Numbered from the stretch's first letter, positions 31,362 through 42,085 are shown. The stretch: DNA of 64,000 bases from Ascarosepion bandense (GCA_037127315.1 JBBBDQ010000750.1:5902501-5966500); one strand, 5' to 3'. The notes: generated from the sequence alone by a model not told the origin. Numbers and translations are program-made.

Positions 31362-32062
31362 CATATGGAACTTTGTCTCTGTGTGTGTGTGGGGGGGGGG
31401 GGGTCTGCGTGTCCGTTACCTATAGACTCCGAAACGGCTGAATCGATTTTCTTGCAAATTTACACAGTTGTACTGTCTGCGAGAGTTCTTAGCTAGGTTT
31501 TGTGTCCAGGTACCCCAGATAAATATCGTAAATCGATAATCGAAAAAGTCGGGTTATAGAATGAGTGGTCCGATTTTAATCAAATTTGATACACTCATAG
31601 ACAAAGACATAAGAAACGATATTCAGAAATTTCAAGGTTGCAGTTCTATCCTTGAATGACTTATTTGACTCCGATTTTGGAAATCGATACCTCGATATCC
31701 TACCGGGTCTGATCAAAATCAGTTTTTCAACCACTTTTATTTTAGTTTTTGCTTCGGGTTTGGCTCTAAGTAGGTATAATTGTAGTTCTTAGTCTCAGCC
31801 ATGATACAATTTACTCAGAGGACTTATTTAGCCTTCAAAATTCAGTTTACGACGAAAAAATCTTATTTGATATCGATACCAGGAAATGAAAATTTGGCTT
31901 ACATCCATTATTTTTTCTTTCAGTCTACGGTTTCGCTTTAACTGGAAACAACTATTGCTTTTTAGTCTTTCGTGCCAACGTATAAAGAGTCTGATTTCCA
32001 GGACCATGGATTAGTTTTAAAGCTTTCATTCCACCTGAGCAACGCCGCGCTATACTGCTAGT
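31362..32062 (+). mobile_element. Dispersed Helitron-like element, copy 1
   Basis: Starts atggaactttgtctctgtgt. Carries a GT/G tract, tccgttacctatagactcc, blocks with repeated atcgat sequences, and ends ctgagcaacgccgcgc, tatactgctagt. The 3' end (short GC hairpin, about 10 bases, CTAG, T) resembles a Helitron terminus, but the 5' end does not start TC. Other copies: 32,908-33,622; 39,783-40,066; 53,580-54,338; 58,340-59,288. Non-coding. Confidence 0.7.
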
Positions 32063-32905
32063 TATCATTATAAACTTGTTTAGAAGAAAAAATTTTATAG
32101 AAGAAGCTAAGTACTCATTTGTTTCTTGTTTCTCTAGTATCAGGGTTATTGTTATATATTGTTTTTATGTAATCAGAACAATTCAGCCGTTGTTTCTGTT
32201 CTTTCGGGTATTTATCAGATATTTTTATGGTATAAAGAACGTCCCCAGCAAAGGAAGGACCTCGAACCAACGACTTCTCAGTCCTAACCACTAACTTTAA
32301 ACTAACAGCAATCTTAAATGGAATTTTAAATTATTTTCACTGTATATATGTATAAACCCAGGATGATGTTCGCTAATAATTGGAGCAATGTAATTTATGT
32401 CGCTCAGAATAGAAATCGGAAGCATTTTTTAAAAATAAATAAGAGTTCAAGCCGTTTTAATTTATTTATTTATAAATGTGTTGCCATTTTAGCCGGTAGA
32501 TGCGATCCGACATCCCTAAGCCCACCCCATTTTTAAACAGCATTTCTTACGCCTATCAGCGCGTAAAAACTCGCCAGGGAGGTTATGTCTTGAATAATTA
32601 TTTGTAAAACCAAACGGCGAATGACATTCGTCATCTGGTATTACATTAAAAAGTTACTTTGTACTTCCATCTCTGAAGGAGGATTCTTTCTTTTTTGTAT
32701 TCTTTTCTTTCTTTTTTTTCTATTCTTTCTTTTTTTTTTTTTTTTTTCTCTCTTTTACACAACGGAATAAGTGTCAACAGTTGTTTTAAGAACATCATTT
32801 GGCTCATTCGCGTATGTCTATCTAGTGTATCATTCATTCATGCATAAACAGAGTTACACATACAAACATATAACAAACTCATCTGTCCAAGCGGAAGTTT
32901 ATTAG
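32063..32905. other. Unassigned DNA
   Basis: No gene recognised. Contains a T/C-rich stretch at 32,690-32,750. Confidence 0.4.
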
Positions 32906-32907
32906 GG

Positions 32908-33284
32908 TACTAGCAGTATAGCCCGGCGTTGCTCGGGTGTAATGAAAGCTTTAAAACTAATCCATGATCCTGGAGCTCAGACTCTTTGGACGTTGGCACG
33001 AAAGACTAAAAAGCAATAGTTAAAGCGAAACCGTAGAGTGAAAGAAAAATGAATGGATGTAAGTCAAATTTTGATTTCTTGGTATTTAAGTTTTTTTCGT
33101 CGTAAACTGAATTATGAAGGCTAAATAAGTCCTCTGAGTAAATGGTATTATGGCTGAGACTAAGAACTACAATTATACCTAATTAGAGCCAAACCCGAAG
33201 TAAAAACTAAAATAAAAGGACTGAAAAAAAATACACACATACAGGCAGATAAACAGACACACACACAAACAAAACATCTTGCCT

Positions 33285-33354
<70 letters not shown>

Positions 33355-33622
33355 TGTCTGTTTATCTGCCTGTATGTTTTTTTTACTTCAAACAGTATAT
33401 ATATATATATATTATCGATTTTCTGCACTATTGTAAGAACTGCAACTATGAGTATATCAAATTTGATTAAAATCGGACCACTCCTTCTATAACTCGATTT
33501 TTTAGTTTATCGATTTTCGATATTTATCGGGGGTACATCAACACAAAACCTAGCTAAGAACACTCGCAGACGCTTATAGTATAACTGTGTAAATTTTCAA
33601 GAAAATCGGCTTTCGGATTCAA
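32908..33622 (-). mobile_element. Dispersed Helitron-like element, copy 2
   Basis: Reverse orientation: begins ctagcagtatagcccggcg, ttgctcgggtgtaatg. An internal microsatellite block (TA)n(TG)n at 33,287-33,355 and a second TA run near 33,395 replace part of the middle. Confidence 0.75.
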
Positions 33623-33945
33623 GAAATTTAATTAACAAAATGGCAATTTTCGAGGAAGACAGTTTCGAATTCTATCAGAGCGGACATTTGCTCTGTTAAG
33701 TTCTTCGGATGTGCAGGCCGTAGACGTAATTCTCATCTTAAAATAAAACATATGGCGTCTACTTAGACATGAGTATCGACAAAATAACGTTTGAATTGAC
33801 TGATTCACTTTTTTACGACTTATTAACCCGAAATTTATTTTTTAATAACTATTAAATTGATTGATCCATTCGTTTTATACGGCTTGTCAGGTTATTTAAA
33901 ACCGCAAAATATTATTTTTAGATTGTAATAATGATATATATATAT
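33623..33945. other. Unassigned AT-rich DNA
   Basis: No feature recognised before the 74-bp satellite. Confidence 0.4.
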
Positions 33946-33949
33946 ATAT

Positions 33950-35860
33950 TAATTACTAATGGCAGATGTCTTTATGTTAACGTTCCTGTAACCTCTCTGA
34001 AGATGGCTCATGTGAAACGAAAGCTTTTACTAATGGCGGATGTTTTTATGTGGCCCAACGTTCCTGTAACCTCTCTGAAGATGGCTCATGTGAACCGAAA
34101 GCTTTTACTAATGGCGGATGTCTTTATGTTAACGTTCCTGTAACCTCTCTGAAGATGGCTCATGTGAACCAGCTTTTACTAAGTGCGGATGTCTTTATGT
34201 TAACGTTCCTGCTCTCTGAAGATGGCTCATGTGAACCGAAAGCTTTTACTAATGGCAGATGTCTTTATGTTAACGTTCCTGTAACCTCTCTGAAGATGGC
34301 TCATGTGAAACGAAAGCTTTACTAATGGCGGATGTTTTAATATTTAACGTTCCTGTAACCTCTCTGAAGATGGCTCATGTGAACCGAAAGCTTTTACTAA
34401 TGGCGGATGTCTTTATGTTAACGTTCCTGTAACCTCTCTGAAGATGGCTCATGTGAACCGAAAGCTTTTACTAAGTGCGGATGTTTTTATGTTAACGTTC
34501 CTGTAACCTCTCTGAAGATGGCTCATGTGAACCGAAAGCTTTTACTAATGGCGGATGTCTTTATGTTAACGTTCCTGTAACCTCTCTGAAGATGGCTCAT
34601 GTGAACCGAAAGCTTTACTAATGGCGGATGTCTTTATGCTAACGTTCCTGTAACCTCTGAAGATGGCTCATGTGAACCGAAAGCTTTTACTAAGTGCGGA
34701 TGTTTTTATGTTAACGTTCCTGTAACCTCTCTGAAGATGGCTCATGTGAACCGAAAGCTTTTACTAATGGCGGATGTCTTTATGTTAACTTCCTGTAACC
34801 TCTCTGAAGATGGCTCATGTGAACCGAAAGCTTTTACTAATGGCGGATGTCTTTATGTTAACGTTCCTGTAACCTCTCTGAAGATGGCTCATGTGAACCG
34901 AAAGCTTTACTAATGGCGGATGTCTTTATGTTAACGTTCCTGTAACCTCTCTGAAGATGGCTCATGTGAACCGAAAGCTTTATTAAGTGCGGATCTCTTT
35001 ATGTTAACGTTCCTGTAACCTCTCTGAAGATGGCTCATGTGAACCGAAAGCTTTTACTAATGGCGGATGTTTTTATGTTAACGTTCCTGTAACCTCTCTG
35101 AAGATTGGCTCATGTGAACCGAAAGCTTTTACTAATGGCGGATGTCTTTATGTTAACGTTCCTGTAACCTCTCTGAAGATGGCTCATGTGAACCGAAAGG
35201 TTTTACTAAGTGCGGATCTCTTTATGTTAACGTTCCTGTAACCTCTCTGAAGATGGCTCATGTGAACCGAAAGCTTTTACTAATGGCGGATGTTTTTATG
35301 TTAACGTTCCTGTAACCTCTCTGAAGATGGCTCATGTGAACCGAAAGCTTTTACTAATGGCGGATGTCTTTATGTTAACGTTCCTGTAACCTCTCTGAAG
35401 ATGGCTCATGTGAACCGAAAGCTTTTACTAATGGCGGATGTCTTTATGTTAACGTTCCTGTAACCTCTCTGAAGATGGCTCATGTGAACCGAAAGCTTTT
35501 ACTAAAGGCGGATGTCTTTATGTTAACGTTCCTGTAACCTCTCTGAAGATGGCTCATGTGAACCGAAAGCTTTTACTAATGGCGGATGTCTTTATGTTAA
35601 CGTTCCTGTAACCTCTCTGAAGATGGCTCATGTGAACCGAAAGCTTTTACTAATGGCGGATGTCTTTATGTTAACGTTCCTGTAACCTCTCTGAAGATGG
35701 CTCATGTGAACCGAAAGCTTTTACTAATGGCGGATGTCTTTATGTTAACGTTCCTGTAACCTCTCTGAAGATGGCTCATGTGAACCGAAAGCTTTTACTA
35801 ATGGCGGATGTCTTTATGTTAACGTTCCTGTAACCTCTCTGAAGATGGATCATGTAAAAT
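33950..35860 (+). repeat. 74-bp satellite with hammerhead-like core, ~26 copies
   Basis: Unit: atggcggatgtctttatg, ttaacgttcctgtaacctc, tctgaagatggctcatg, tgaaccgaaagcttttacta. The step is 74 bp (atggctcatg at 35,401 and 35,475). The right half is very uniform, the left half has indels. Each unit holds CTGAAGA, a spare T, a GG-TCA…TGA-CC hairpin and GAAA. Single dispersed copies of this segment lie at 42,555-42,640 (minus) and 61,240-61,315 (plus), beside PLE-type frames. Confidence 0.95.
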
Positions 35861-36017
35861 AATATCCAAATGTTTGATAATTTTTGTCTTTATTTTTACC
35901 TGAAATTAAAGCCAAAATACGATATTTAGAACGGCTCATGATTAAACATAATAGACATTCATTGTCTGTTATACTAAACAATATCTGTTTAGAAAATTAT
36001 CTGCTGCCTCGATACAC
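35861..36017 (+). pseudogene. PLE N-terminal coding fragment
   Basis: The frame reads LSLFLPEIKAKIRYLERLMI, KHNRHSLSVILNNICLENYL, LPRYTI, then runs into a TA tract. The same segment occurs at 42,376-42,545 (minus), 60,888-61,055 (minus) and 61,320-61,490 (plus). A Lys/Arg-rich helix followed by C-L-E-N-x-L-L-P-x-Y-T fits the N-terminal region of Penelope-like polyproteins, as I recall that family. The copy directly follows the 74-bp satellite, placing the satellite in the element's terminal region. Truncated by (TA)n. Confidence 0.65.
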
Positions 36018-36247
36018 AATATATATATATATATATATATATAAGAGATTATAAATATACTCGTGTCGAAAAACCTTCCACGAATCTACGAAGAAGGGAA
36101 AAAAACGGTTTTAAAAAAAGAAAGAGCTAATTACAGGAACATCAGTCAAAAGTGGTCGGACCGAGTCAGCACTTAGCCCAAAAAAAAAACCCCGATCCGT
36201 TTAGGTGAAACCTAGGTAGGTCTGTCTCGCTCACTAGGTATTCTTGA

Positions 36248-36311
<64 letters not shown>
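36018..36311. repeat. Two (TA)n tracts and spacer
   Basis: TA runs at 36,018-36,043 and 36,249-36,311 with about 200 bp of unassigned sequence between them. Confidence 0.9.
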
Positions 36312-36314
<3 letters not shown>

Positions 36315-37265
36315 AAAAAGTACCAGAAGCCGTGAACGTTTTGTTTAAAGTGTAGATTTATTGTTATTGTTATTAATATTACTTGCTTTTTGTATGAAAT
36401 ATTAAGTGTCCATAATAGTATTTGTGTCGCTACACGTGTTTCGGGTATAAAGTTAACTCTCTTCAGGCAAATAAACTTATGACTTTACATATGACCAAAA
36501 TATCGTAGATAAGTGGTGATCAGGTCAGAAAGTCTATATGCGTGCCATGTTTGTTGGGTTTCTTTTCTTTTTTTTCTTTTTTTTCACACTCGCACGTTAA
36601 ATCTCTTAGTTGGCAACAAAATTTTACACTGACTTGCGAAATTTTATTTCGTCTTTATACTTCAAAATTGCTTTCAACGATTTTGATTCAGTTGTACTCT
36701 ACGGATCATCTAGTTCTTTTTGCTGTTTTCGGAATACTATTTTTTGCAATATTTCGCGATTTTTTTTTTTTTTTTTTTGTCGCTTTTGAATTTAGTGTGT
36801 CTGTGTGTATCTTATGTTTTCCACGCTGTTTTGTTGAGGGAAGGCTTGTATTTTTTTATAAATATTCTTCCTGTATCATGAGCGTGTCATAATCGCCATT
36901 TTGGTAGACAGGCATTACTCTGAATTTACTTCCACTACATTCGTGTAAATGTTGGGAAACGTACAATTTCATGTTATGGGCTAGTTTAATGTTACTTCTG
37001 TGCAGGGCTACTCTTATATCCAGGCCTTGTATCACCCCTATGTATATTTTTGCGCATTCCTAGCATTTTATAGCATAAATTACGTATTTAGAATTGCAGC
37101 TCAGATTTGTTTTTATTTCTAATGTAGATGTGTTCACGAACTTGAAGTGGTTTCCTTCTATTATTATGTTGCATACCCAACATTATTTTTGTTGCATTTT
37201 GTGAACCACTGTGTTGTGTGTTGCTCGAATTTTGATGAGGTTAGTATGTTTTTTTAAGTTTTTCC
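36312..37265 (-). pseudogene. PLE fragment with GIY-YIG endonuclease remnant
   Basis: On the minus strand from about 37,265: LKKHTNLIKIRATHNTVVHK, CNIIIEGNHFKFVN, EIKTNLSCNSKYVIYAIKC, ECAKIYIGVIQGLDIRVALH, RSNIKLAHNMKLYVSQHLHE, then after a one-base shift IKKYKPSLN and a stop at 36,812. The YVIYAIKC…KIYIG pair, the RV-LHR helix and the terminal KKYKPSLN form a GIY-YIG nuclease domain fused at the C-terminus of PLEs. Stops replace a few residues (after IKC and near EEYL). The 3' untranslated part (36,312-36,811) carries a hammerhead-like motif. Confidence 0.75.
36427..36470 (-). ncRNA. Hammerhead-ribozyme-like motif in PLE 3' region
   Basis: Minus strand: TTGC (36,470-36,467) pairs with GCGA (36,430-36,427) as stem I; CTGAAGA (36,466-36,460); a 17-base stem II region with only weak pairing; GAAA (36,442-36,439); ACACGTGT palindrome as stem III, leaving T-A as the UH cleavage step. 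A short palindromic stem III fits minimal PLE hammerheads, which are thought to act as dimers. Stem II is poor in this copy. Confidence 0.45.
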
Positions 37266-37464
37266 GTTGGTGTTTGCTTTTAATTATTTTAGTTATCTTT
37301 AATATATTTTTTATCTATGTTGTCAGCGTAGATGTATTCTTCATCTTCCATTTTGCCGTCTTCATTTATAGTTTCAACTTGTCTTCTTTATTTTTCTTTT
37401 CTTGAAAAAGGATGTCGTTTTCACTGCCGTCCAAAATGGTTATGACGTAGTATTTTTTTCAATG

Positions 37465-37713
37465 ACTTTTTCAAAATGGTTCCAGGGATATGACAGTATA
37501 TAGAAACTAAGTAATTGCTAAATTTAGCCGCTACTAATTCTAAAAAAATAATTCCGTACAATATACGAAATTTTTTTTCCGGAATTTCATAGCATATAAT
37601 TACGTGTGCGTCTTTGCGTATGGTGTGGATTGGTCATGTTAGCACAAGATTTACTAAGCAACTTTCTAACATTTTGCAATATTGTTATCTATCTGTTAAT
37701 TCTTGTCTTGACT
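37465..37713 (+). repeat. ~245-bp segmental repeat, copy 1
   Basis: Contains tttttccggaatttcatag, cgtgtgcgtctttgcgtat, ggtgtggattggtcatg and ttctaacattttgcaatat. Repeated in direct orientation at 38,594-38,834 with a few percent difference. Function unknown. Confidence 0.85.
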
Positions 37714-38297
37714 TGAACCCTGGAACAATAACCATCAATTAAGGTTATACCACAACTAACCATGGGTATATCATATCCGATTTGAAAATATCAAAAAATC
37801 TTAAATATAAATCTTCATTTGAAATATTTTACATGCAGACACTTCAAACTTTCTACTTTGAGTTACATTAATAGGAACTGAAAAACATTATTTAGGTAAG
37901 AAAATTAGGTACTGAAAGTTTAATTTAATTGTAATTAAAATGGCTTCGTTTGCGCTGGGTACTATATACTCATGTTTAGTGTTCTCGGGTTAAGGAGCTG
38001 AACATTTTCCCAGCATCTTTACTAATGGATCGTATATATGTTTCACTTGATGTCTGGGATGAGCTTGAGTTTCACTGGACGTTTAAGTGCAGCAACCTCA
38101 TTGATAGAACAACCGTCCCCCCTCATCTCATTCACTGAAGACATTTTGTTTATAATTTCACCTCAAATCAGGTAATAAAGTCATTGACACAAGGGATTAC
38201 TGAGTGTTAGAGAATATGAAAAAACAAAAAAACAAAAAACAAAAAAACAAAAAAAAACAAACAAACAAAAAAGACTTACTATTAAGGAGAACAAAAA
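37714..38297. other. Unassigned AT-rich DNA
   Basis: No gene recognised. An (AAAAAC)n-like run lies at 38,220-38,275. Confidence 0.4.
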
Positions 38298-38516
38298 TTA
38301 GGCAGAAGATAACAACTGACATTGCATGTAAATTTTTAAAGATAATTTTTGAAATATAAAAAGCTGCAAGAGAGTTTCACAAGCGAGAAGTGCGATAAAA
38401 GAAACTATCATCATAGAACTTACGGTTACTTCTAAATCTTTCAACTGTACAATGATGAGACGGTATCGCAAATCTAGTACTTTGCTTAATTTTAGGTAGC
38501 ATAGATTAAATCTCAT
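38298..38516 (-). pseudogene. LINE C-terminal remnant
   Basis: Minus frame has SFIALLACETLLQLFIF, QKLSLKIYMQC, a decayed form of FFSRTSRLWNSLP…FPxxxNLQxFKC seen at 9060-9190. Confidence 0.45.
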
Positions 38517-38521
38517 CAGAA

Positions 38522-38594
38522 CTCTTCCGTAGCCCCCTGCGCTTCAGTGGCATTACCGCCTTGCTCGGGGTGATATGATTAAAAAAAAAAAAAA
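38522..38594 (+). mobile_element. LINE 3' tail with poly(A)
   Basis: ccgtagccccctgcgc, agtggcattaccgcc, ttgctcggggtgatat and A14, the same tail as 9310-9380. It ends exactly where the second segmental repeat starts. Confidence 0.7.
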
Positions 38595-38834
38595 TTACTT
38601 TTCCAAAATGATTCCAGGGATGATATGCCAGTAAGTTTAGCCTCTACTAATTCTAAAAAAAAAAAAAAACAGTGCGTGCTATATACGAAATATTTTTTTC
38701 CGGAATTTCGTAGCATATAATTACGTGTGCGTCTTTGCGTATAGTGTGGATTGGTCATGTTAGCACATGATTTACTAAGCAACTTTCTAACATTTTGCAA
38801 TATTGTTATCTATCTGTTAATTCTTGTCTTGACT
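38594..38834 (+). repeat. ~245-bp segmental repeat, copy 2
   Basis: Partner of 37,465-37,713. A 15-base A run replaces a shorter one in the first copy. Confidence 0.85.
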
Positions 38835-39480
38835 TTAATGCCTAACGAATTTTCTCTCAAAAATATTACAAAGAAATACACAATCCCAGTCAACCCGAAA
38901 AGAAAAAATAAATTATCAATTACAAAAAAATTAAAACAGCTAAACTTATCACCAAAAATAACAGCACACCCGAAAAATAAAAATTACAAAGAACCAATAT
39001 TATTTACGAGTTGAAATGCACCTTAAGGAACTGTGTTCCTGATTAAACCATGCTCATAAATAATTATATTGGTTACATTACTACATGTCTACATAGACGA
39101 CTTACGTTACACCTACTGTATCATAGCTTCATTAGGACTCATTTTAACACACACAAAGCTTACCAGACTCCATTTGAAATATACTAGTACAAAATACAAG
39201 TATAATTTCGTGTAATAAATATTAAAAATAATGAAAGCCCTAATAATAACAAAGAAAAAGCCAACACTCAATTACATTAACGAGGAACACGGCCACAATG
39301 TGTTGTCTTCGGAAAATAAAACATTCCTATAACTTTAGACACATACATAAAAATCTATATATTTAATCAAAAATGAAAAAAATAAAAATCGCCTTTAATA
39401 ATGTCTAAATAAATAGGCGAAAGCACCTGGATATGCCAAAAAGTATTGTGCAGTTTTTACACACTTTTTGTCCAGAGAAG
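38835..39480. other. Unassigned AT-rich DNA
   Basis: A lysine-rich frame to 39,014 (NPKRKNKLSITKK) has no family resemblance and is not called. Confidence 0.4.
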
Positions 39481-39485
39481 AAAAC

Positions 39486-40573
39486 TGTTAGGGCGCTCTC
39501 CACCTTTGAAGTATAATGAACTGTTCCAGGCACTATAAATGGCGGTTGTGTCGAGAGTCCGACGAACAGTGCGAGACGACTTTCAGATCAGTCGTGTATT
39601 TCCGGTTGTAAACCGGAAGTGATTCATTGCACTCTACCACGTACAGAGACGTACACATTAATACCTTGTTTTCCTGTATTATACTAACCAACTTTGTAAC
39701 TCCCTTTCTTCCGTAATACATTTTGTTATATTTATATTTCCGTTGTTTCGTTGTTATTACCTGCACAACCCAACAATAAGGCAAGATGCTTGTGTGTGTG
39801 TCTGTTTATCTGTCTGTATGTCTGTATGTTTTCAGCTCTTTCATTTTAGTTTTTGCTTCGGGTTTGGCTCTAAGTAGGTATAATTGTAGTTCTTAGTCTC
39901 AGCCATGATACCACTTACTCAGATGACTTATTTAGCCTTCAAAATTTAGTTTACGACGAAAAAAAACTTATTTGATATCGATACCAGGAAATTAAAATTT
40001 GACTTACATCCATTCATTTTTCTTTCAGTCTACGGTTTCACTTTAACTGGAAACAACTATTGCTTTTAAAGCGATGGACCGGATGTTTGCGCTCTCACGA
40101 CCAAAAAGCAAATCACCAAAAGTCGTCATTGCGCATCCGGGTTCCCGCAGATGTTTTCTGAAAATCTGTATAATATGACTCTTTTGTTCAAAATTCCTAG
40201 TATGATACACAAGAACATACGGTTCTATACGCATCGCTGGGTCTGTGTGTTAGGGCGTTCTCCACCTTTTCAAGAGTAATGAACTGTTCCAGGCACTATA
40301 TATGGTGGTAGTGCCGGGAGGACCTTCAGGACTTTTCAGATTAGTACAGATTACTTCAGAGTACAGATTACTCAGAGCACTAAGATTACGAGTCAGTCGT
40401 GTATTTCCGGTTGTAAACCGGAAGTGATTAATTGCACTCTACAGAGACATACACATTAATACCTTGTTTTCCTGTATTATACTAACCAACTTTGTAAATC
40501 CCTTTCTTCCGTAATACATTTTATTATATTTATATTTCTGTTGTTTCGTTGTTATTACCTGCACAACTCAACA
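39486..40573 (+). mobile_element. Short LTR retroelement with 5-bp target duplication
   Basis: Two LTRs, 39,486-39,774 and 40,248-40,573, both start TGTTAGGGCG and end ACCTGCACAACnCAACA. They share cggttgtaaaccggaagtga and ttaataccttgttttcctg. AAAAC precedes the first (39,481-39,485) and follows the second (40,574-40,578). A TATA-like ggcactataaat lies 50 bp into each LTR. The 470-bp interior has no gag-pol; it holds a piece of the dispersed Helitron-like repeat (39,783-40,066) and 180 bp of unknown DNA. The second LTR has about 37 extra bp made of cagattact-type repeats. No clear primer-binding site. It resembles a TRIM-type non-autonomous element. Confidence 0.75.
39783..40066 (+). mobile_element. 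Dispersed Helitron-like element, fragment (copy 3)
   Basis: aaggcaagatgcttgtg to ggaaacaactattgc, corresponding to the 3' two-fifths of the element but stopping before its hairpin end. Lies between the two LTRs. Confidence 0.7.
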
Positions 40574-40639
40574 AAAACACTTGTACAAACACAAGAAAAT
40601 TAAATAAAAAGCTTAATCGATATACCTTTTCAGTTGTCT

Positions 40640-40680
40640 TTAACACACACACACACACACGCATATATATATATATATAT
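40640..40680. repeat. (CA)n(TA)n microsatellite
   Basis: Borders the element that follows, in the same order as 23,925-23,993. Confidence 0.95.
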
Positions 40681-40935
40681 GAATAAATTGCAAACGCTAT
40701 AAAATCCGTTCATACTCACGGATGATCTTTCGCGTATTCCAATCAAAAGGTGTCAGAAATGAGCTGCAACGTTGAGAGATGTTATTTTCATTCACTTCTT
40801 AATGTACCCAAGTACTTTCAATCTCTTTCCTAGATTATCTTCAGAGGTGTGATTTATGGTAACAAATGTAACCAGAAAACTGTGTTGGTAAAAAATTACT
40901 GTACATTTTTTCCTTCTTCAAATATAACTGTTGAC
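40681..40935 (-). mobile_element. Single-unit relative of the 97-bp satellite element
   Basis: Reverse complement matches 18,988-19,160: tttgcaatttattc end, one satellite-like unit (tcagaaatgagctgcaac, gatgttattttcattcac), then cctctgaagataatctagg and accataaatcaca. It shows what the element looks like before amplification. Confidence 0.75.
40804..40850 (-). ncRNA. Hammerhead-ribozyme-like motif
   Basis: Minus strand: CTGAAGA (40,844-40,838), spare T, stem II AATCT/AGATT (5 bp), GAAA (40,819-40,816), stem III GTAC-TTGG-GTAC (4 bp). The base after stem III is A rather than the expected U, and stem I is weak, so it is probably degenerate. Confidence 0.35.
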
Positions 40936-41034
40936 AAATTGCTAGCGTTCAATAGAGCGTGAAAATTATCCTAAATGGAATTTTTTTTATGTGTTGTAAT
41001 GTCATGGTCATGTACGTGTTAAAGCATATTTGGA

Positions 41035-41038
<4 letters not shown>

Positions 41039-41086
<48 letters not shown>
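41039..41086. repeat. (TA)n microsatellite
   Basis: Uninterrupted TA run. Confidence 0.95.
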
Positions 41087-41090
<4 letters not shown>

Positions 41091-41111
41091 TCTGATCAAA
41101 AGGCATAGAGT

Positions 41112-41415
41112 CAGTCAGTCAGTCAGTTAAGTGCCATACGTGATACACGTTTTGGCTGATCATGTATCGAAGAGGCATGACTGACTGGGCAAAAGATTAT
41201 CCCACAGTAAGTTGCCATTACTTTATGTGGTAGACTGGTTGCCAGTCAAGGCTATAGAACCTAATCTGTCCCGTTATTTAACCCATAACTGTAGGGAAGA
41301 GATGGATCAATACAAAGCCTATTTGTGCGTAAGTGAATGCAAGGAATTCAACTGGAATTCGAACTCGGCTCCTTGATTTCTCGTTCCGAGCCGATATCCA
41401 TCTGCACCACAAAGA
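41112..41415 (-). mobile_element. tRNA-derived SINE (family A)
   Basis: Preceded by (AGTC)n. Tail cagttaagtgccatacgtg at left, box B as the complement of ggaattcgaactcgg, head at 41,400. Full length. Confidence 0.85.
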
Positions 41416-41439
41416 ACATAAAAAAGTCCTCAAGAATGG

Positions 41440-41740
41440 TGCTATAAAAAGAAAATTAGAACACATATCAATTCTACATTTAATTCCCTTCGAAGAAGCC
41501 CCCTTCTGAAGCCACTCACTTTATTCAGCATCGTTTGCATTGATGGAAACTTTCCTGGAACTCCATTTTTTGGAAAACAAAGAGATACCTCGTTGCATTC
41601 TCTTGAATTTCCTCGACGTCTTGAAATCTTTTTTCTTTCAAGTGAGATTTTATTTTTTTGAGGGGGAAAAGTTACAATTTGCGAGATTTGGGGAATATTG
41701 TGGTTGTCAGACATCGGAACGTTGCGCTTGAACCAAAACT
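41440..41740 (-). pseudogene. Mariner-like transposase C-terminal remnant
   Basis: Minus strand in shifting frames: FQDVEEIQENATRYL (via gacgtcgaggaaattcaag), EFQESFHQCKRC, VASEGGFFEGN and a stop. Better preserved than its relative at 13,961-14,161. The HTH and catalytic domains are not identified. Confidence 0.5.
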
Positions 41741-41939
41741 CCTGCCCAAGCCATTGTCACTGCTGGAATCTCTGTGGTATGGTTGAGGCGACCACACTCT
41801 ATACACTTTCTTTCCAAGAATTGCTATGAACAATGACAGTGAGCGACAACATTCTAACAATGTGTATGCGAAGTAGGGTTCAAGGTTATTCTGTGCCAAC
41901 CGGCTTTATTTTGTGTTATTTAGCTCCGTTGCCATGCCA

Positions 41940-42085
41940 ACACTAGGGATAATTTCTGATCAGGTCTCGTAGGGACTCCGACTGACACCAAAATCGGTCG
42001 ATTTTCGATCTCGCCAGCAAGTGGATGTCTGGCTCAACGAGCTGTGATACAGCGAAACAGGCTTGTATGTGGATGACTAATATAT
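41940..42085 (+). mobile_element. tRNA-like SINE (family C), diverged
   Basis: gggactccgactgacacc, gtcgattttcgatctcg, then gagctgtgatacagcg and aaacaggcttgtatgtgg. Matches the copy at 42,240-42,375. Confidence 0.65.

Noticed and set aside
33950..35860. Protein-coding repeat (LTSLKMAHVNRKL)
   Set aside because: The 74-bp period is not a multiple of three and indels are frequent, so no lasting frame exists.
38751..39014. Lysine-rich 87-codon frame as a possible host peptide
   Set aside because: It starts inside a duplicated repeat segment and shows no family features or splice context.
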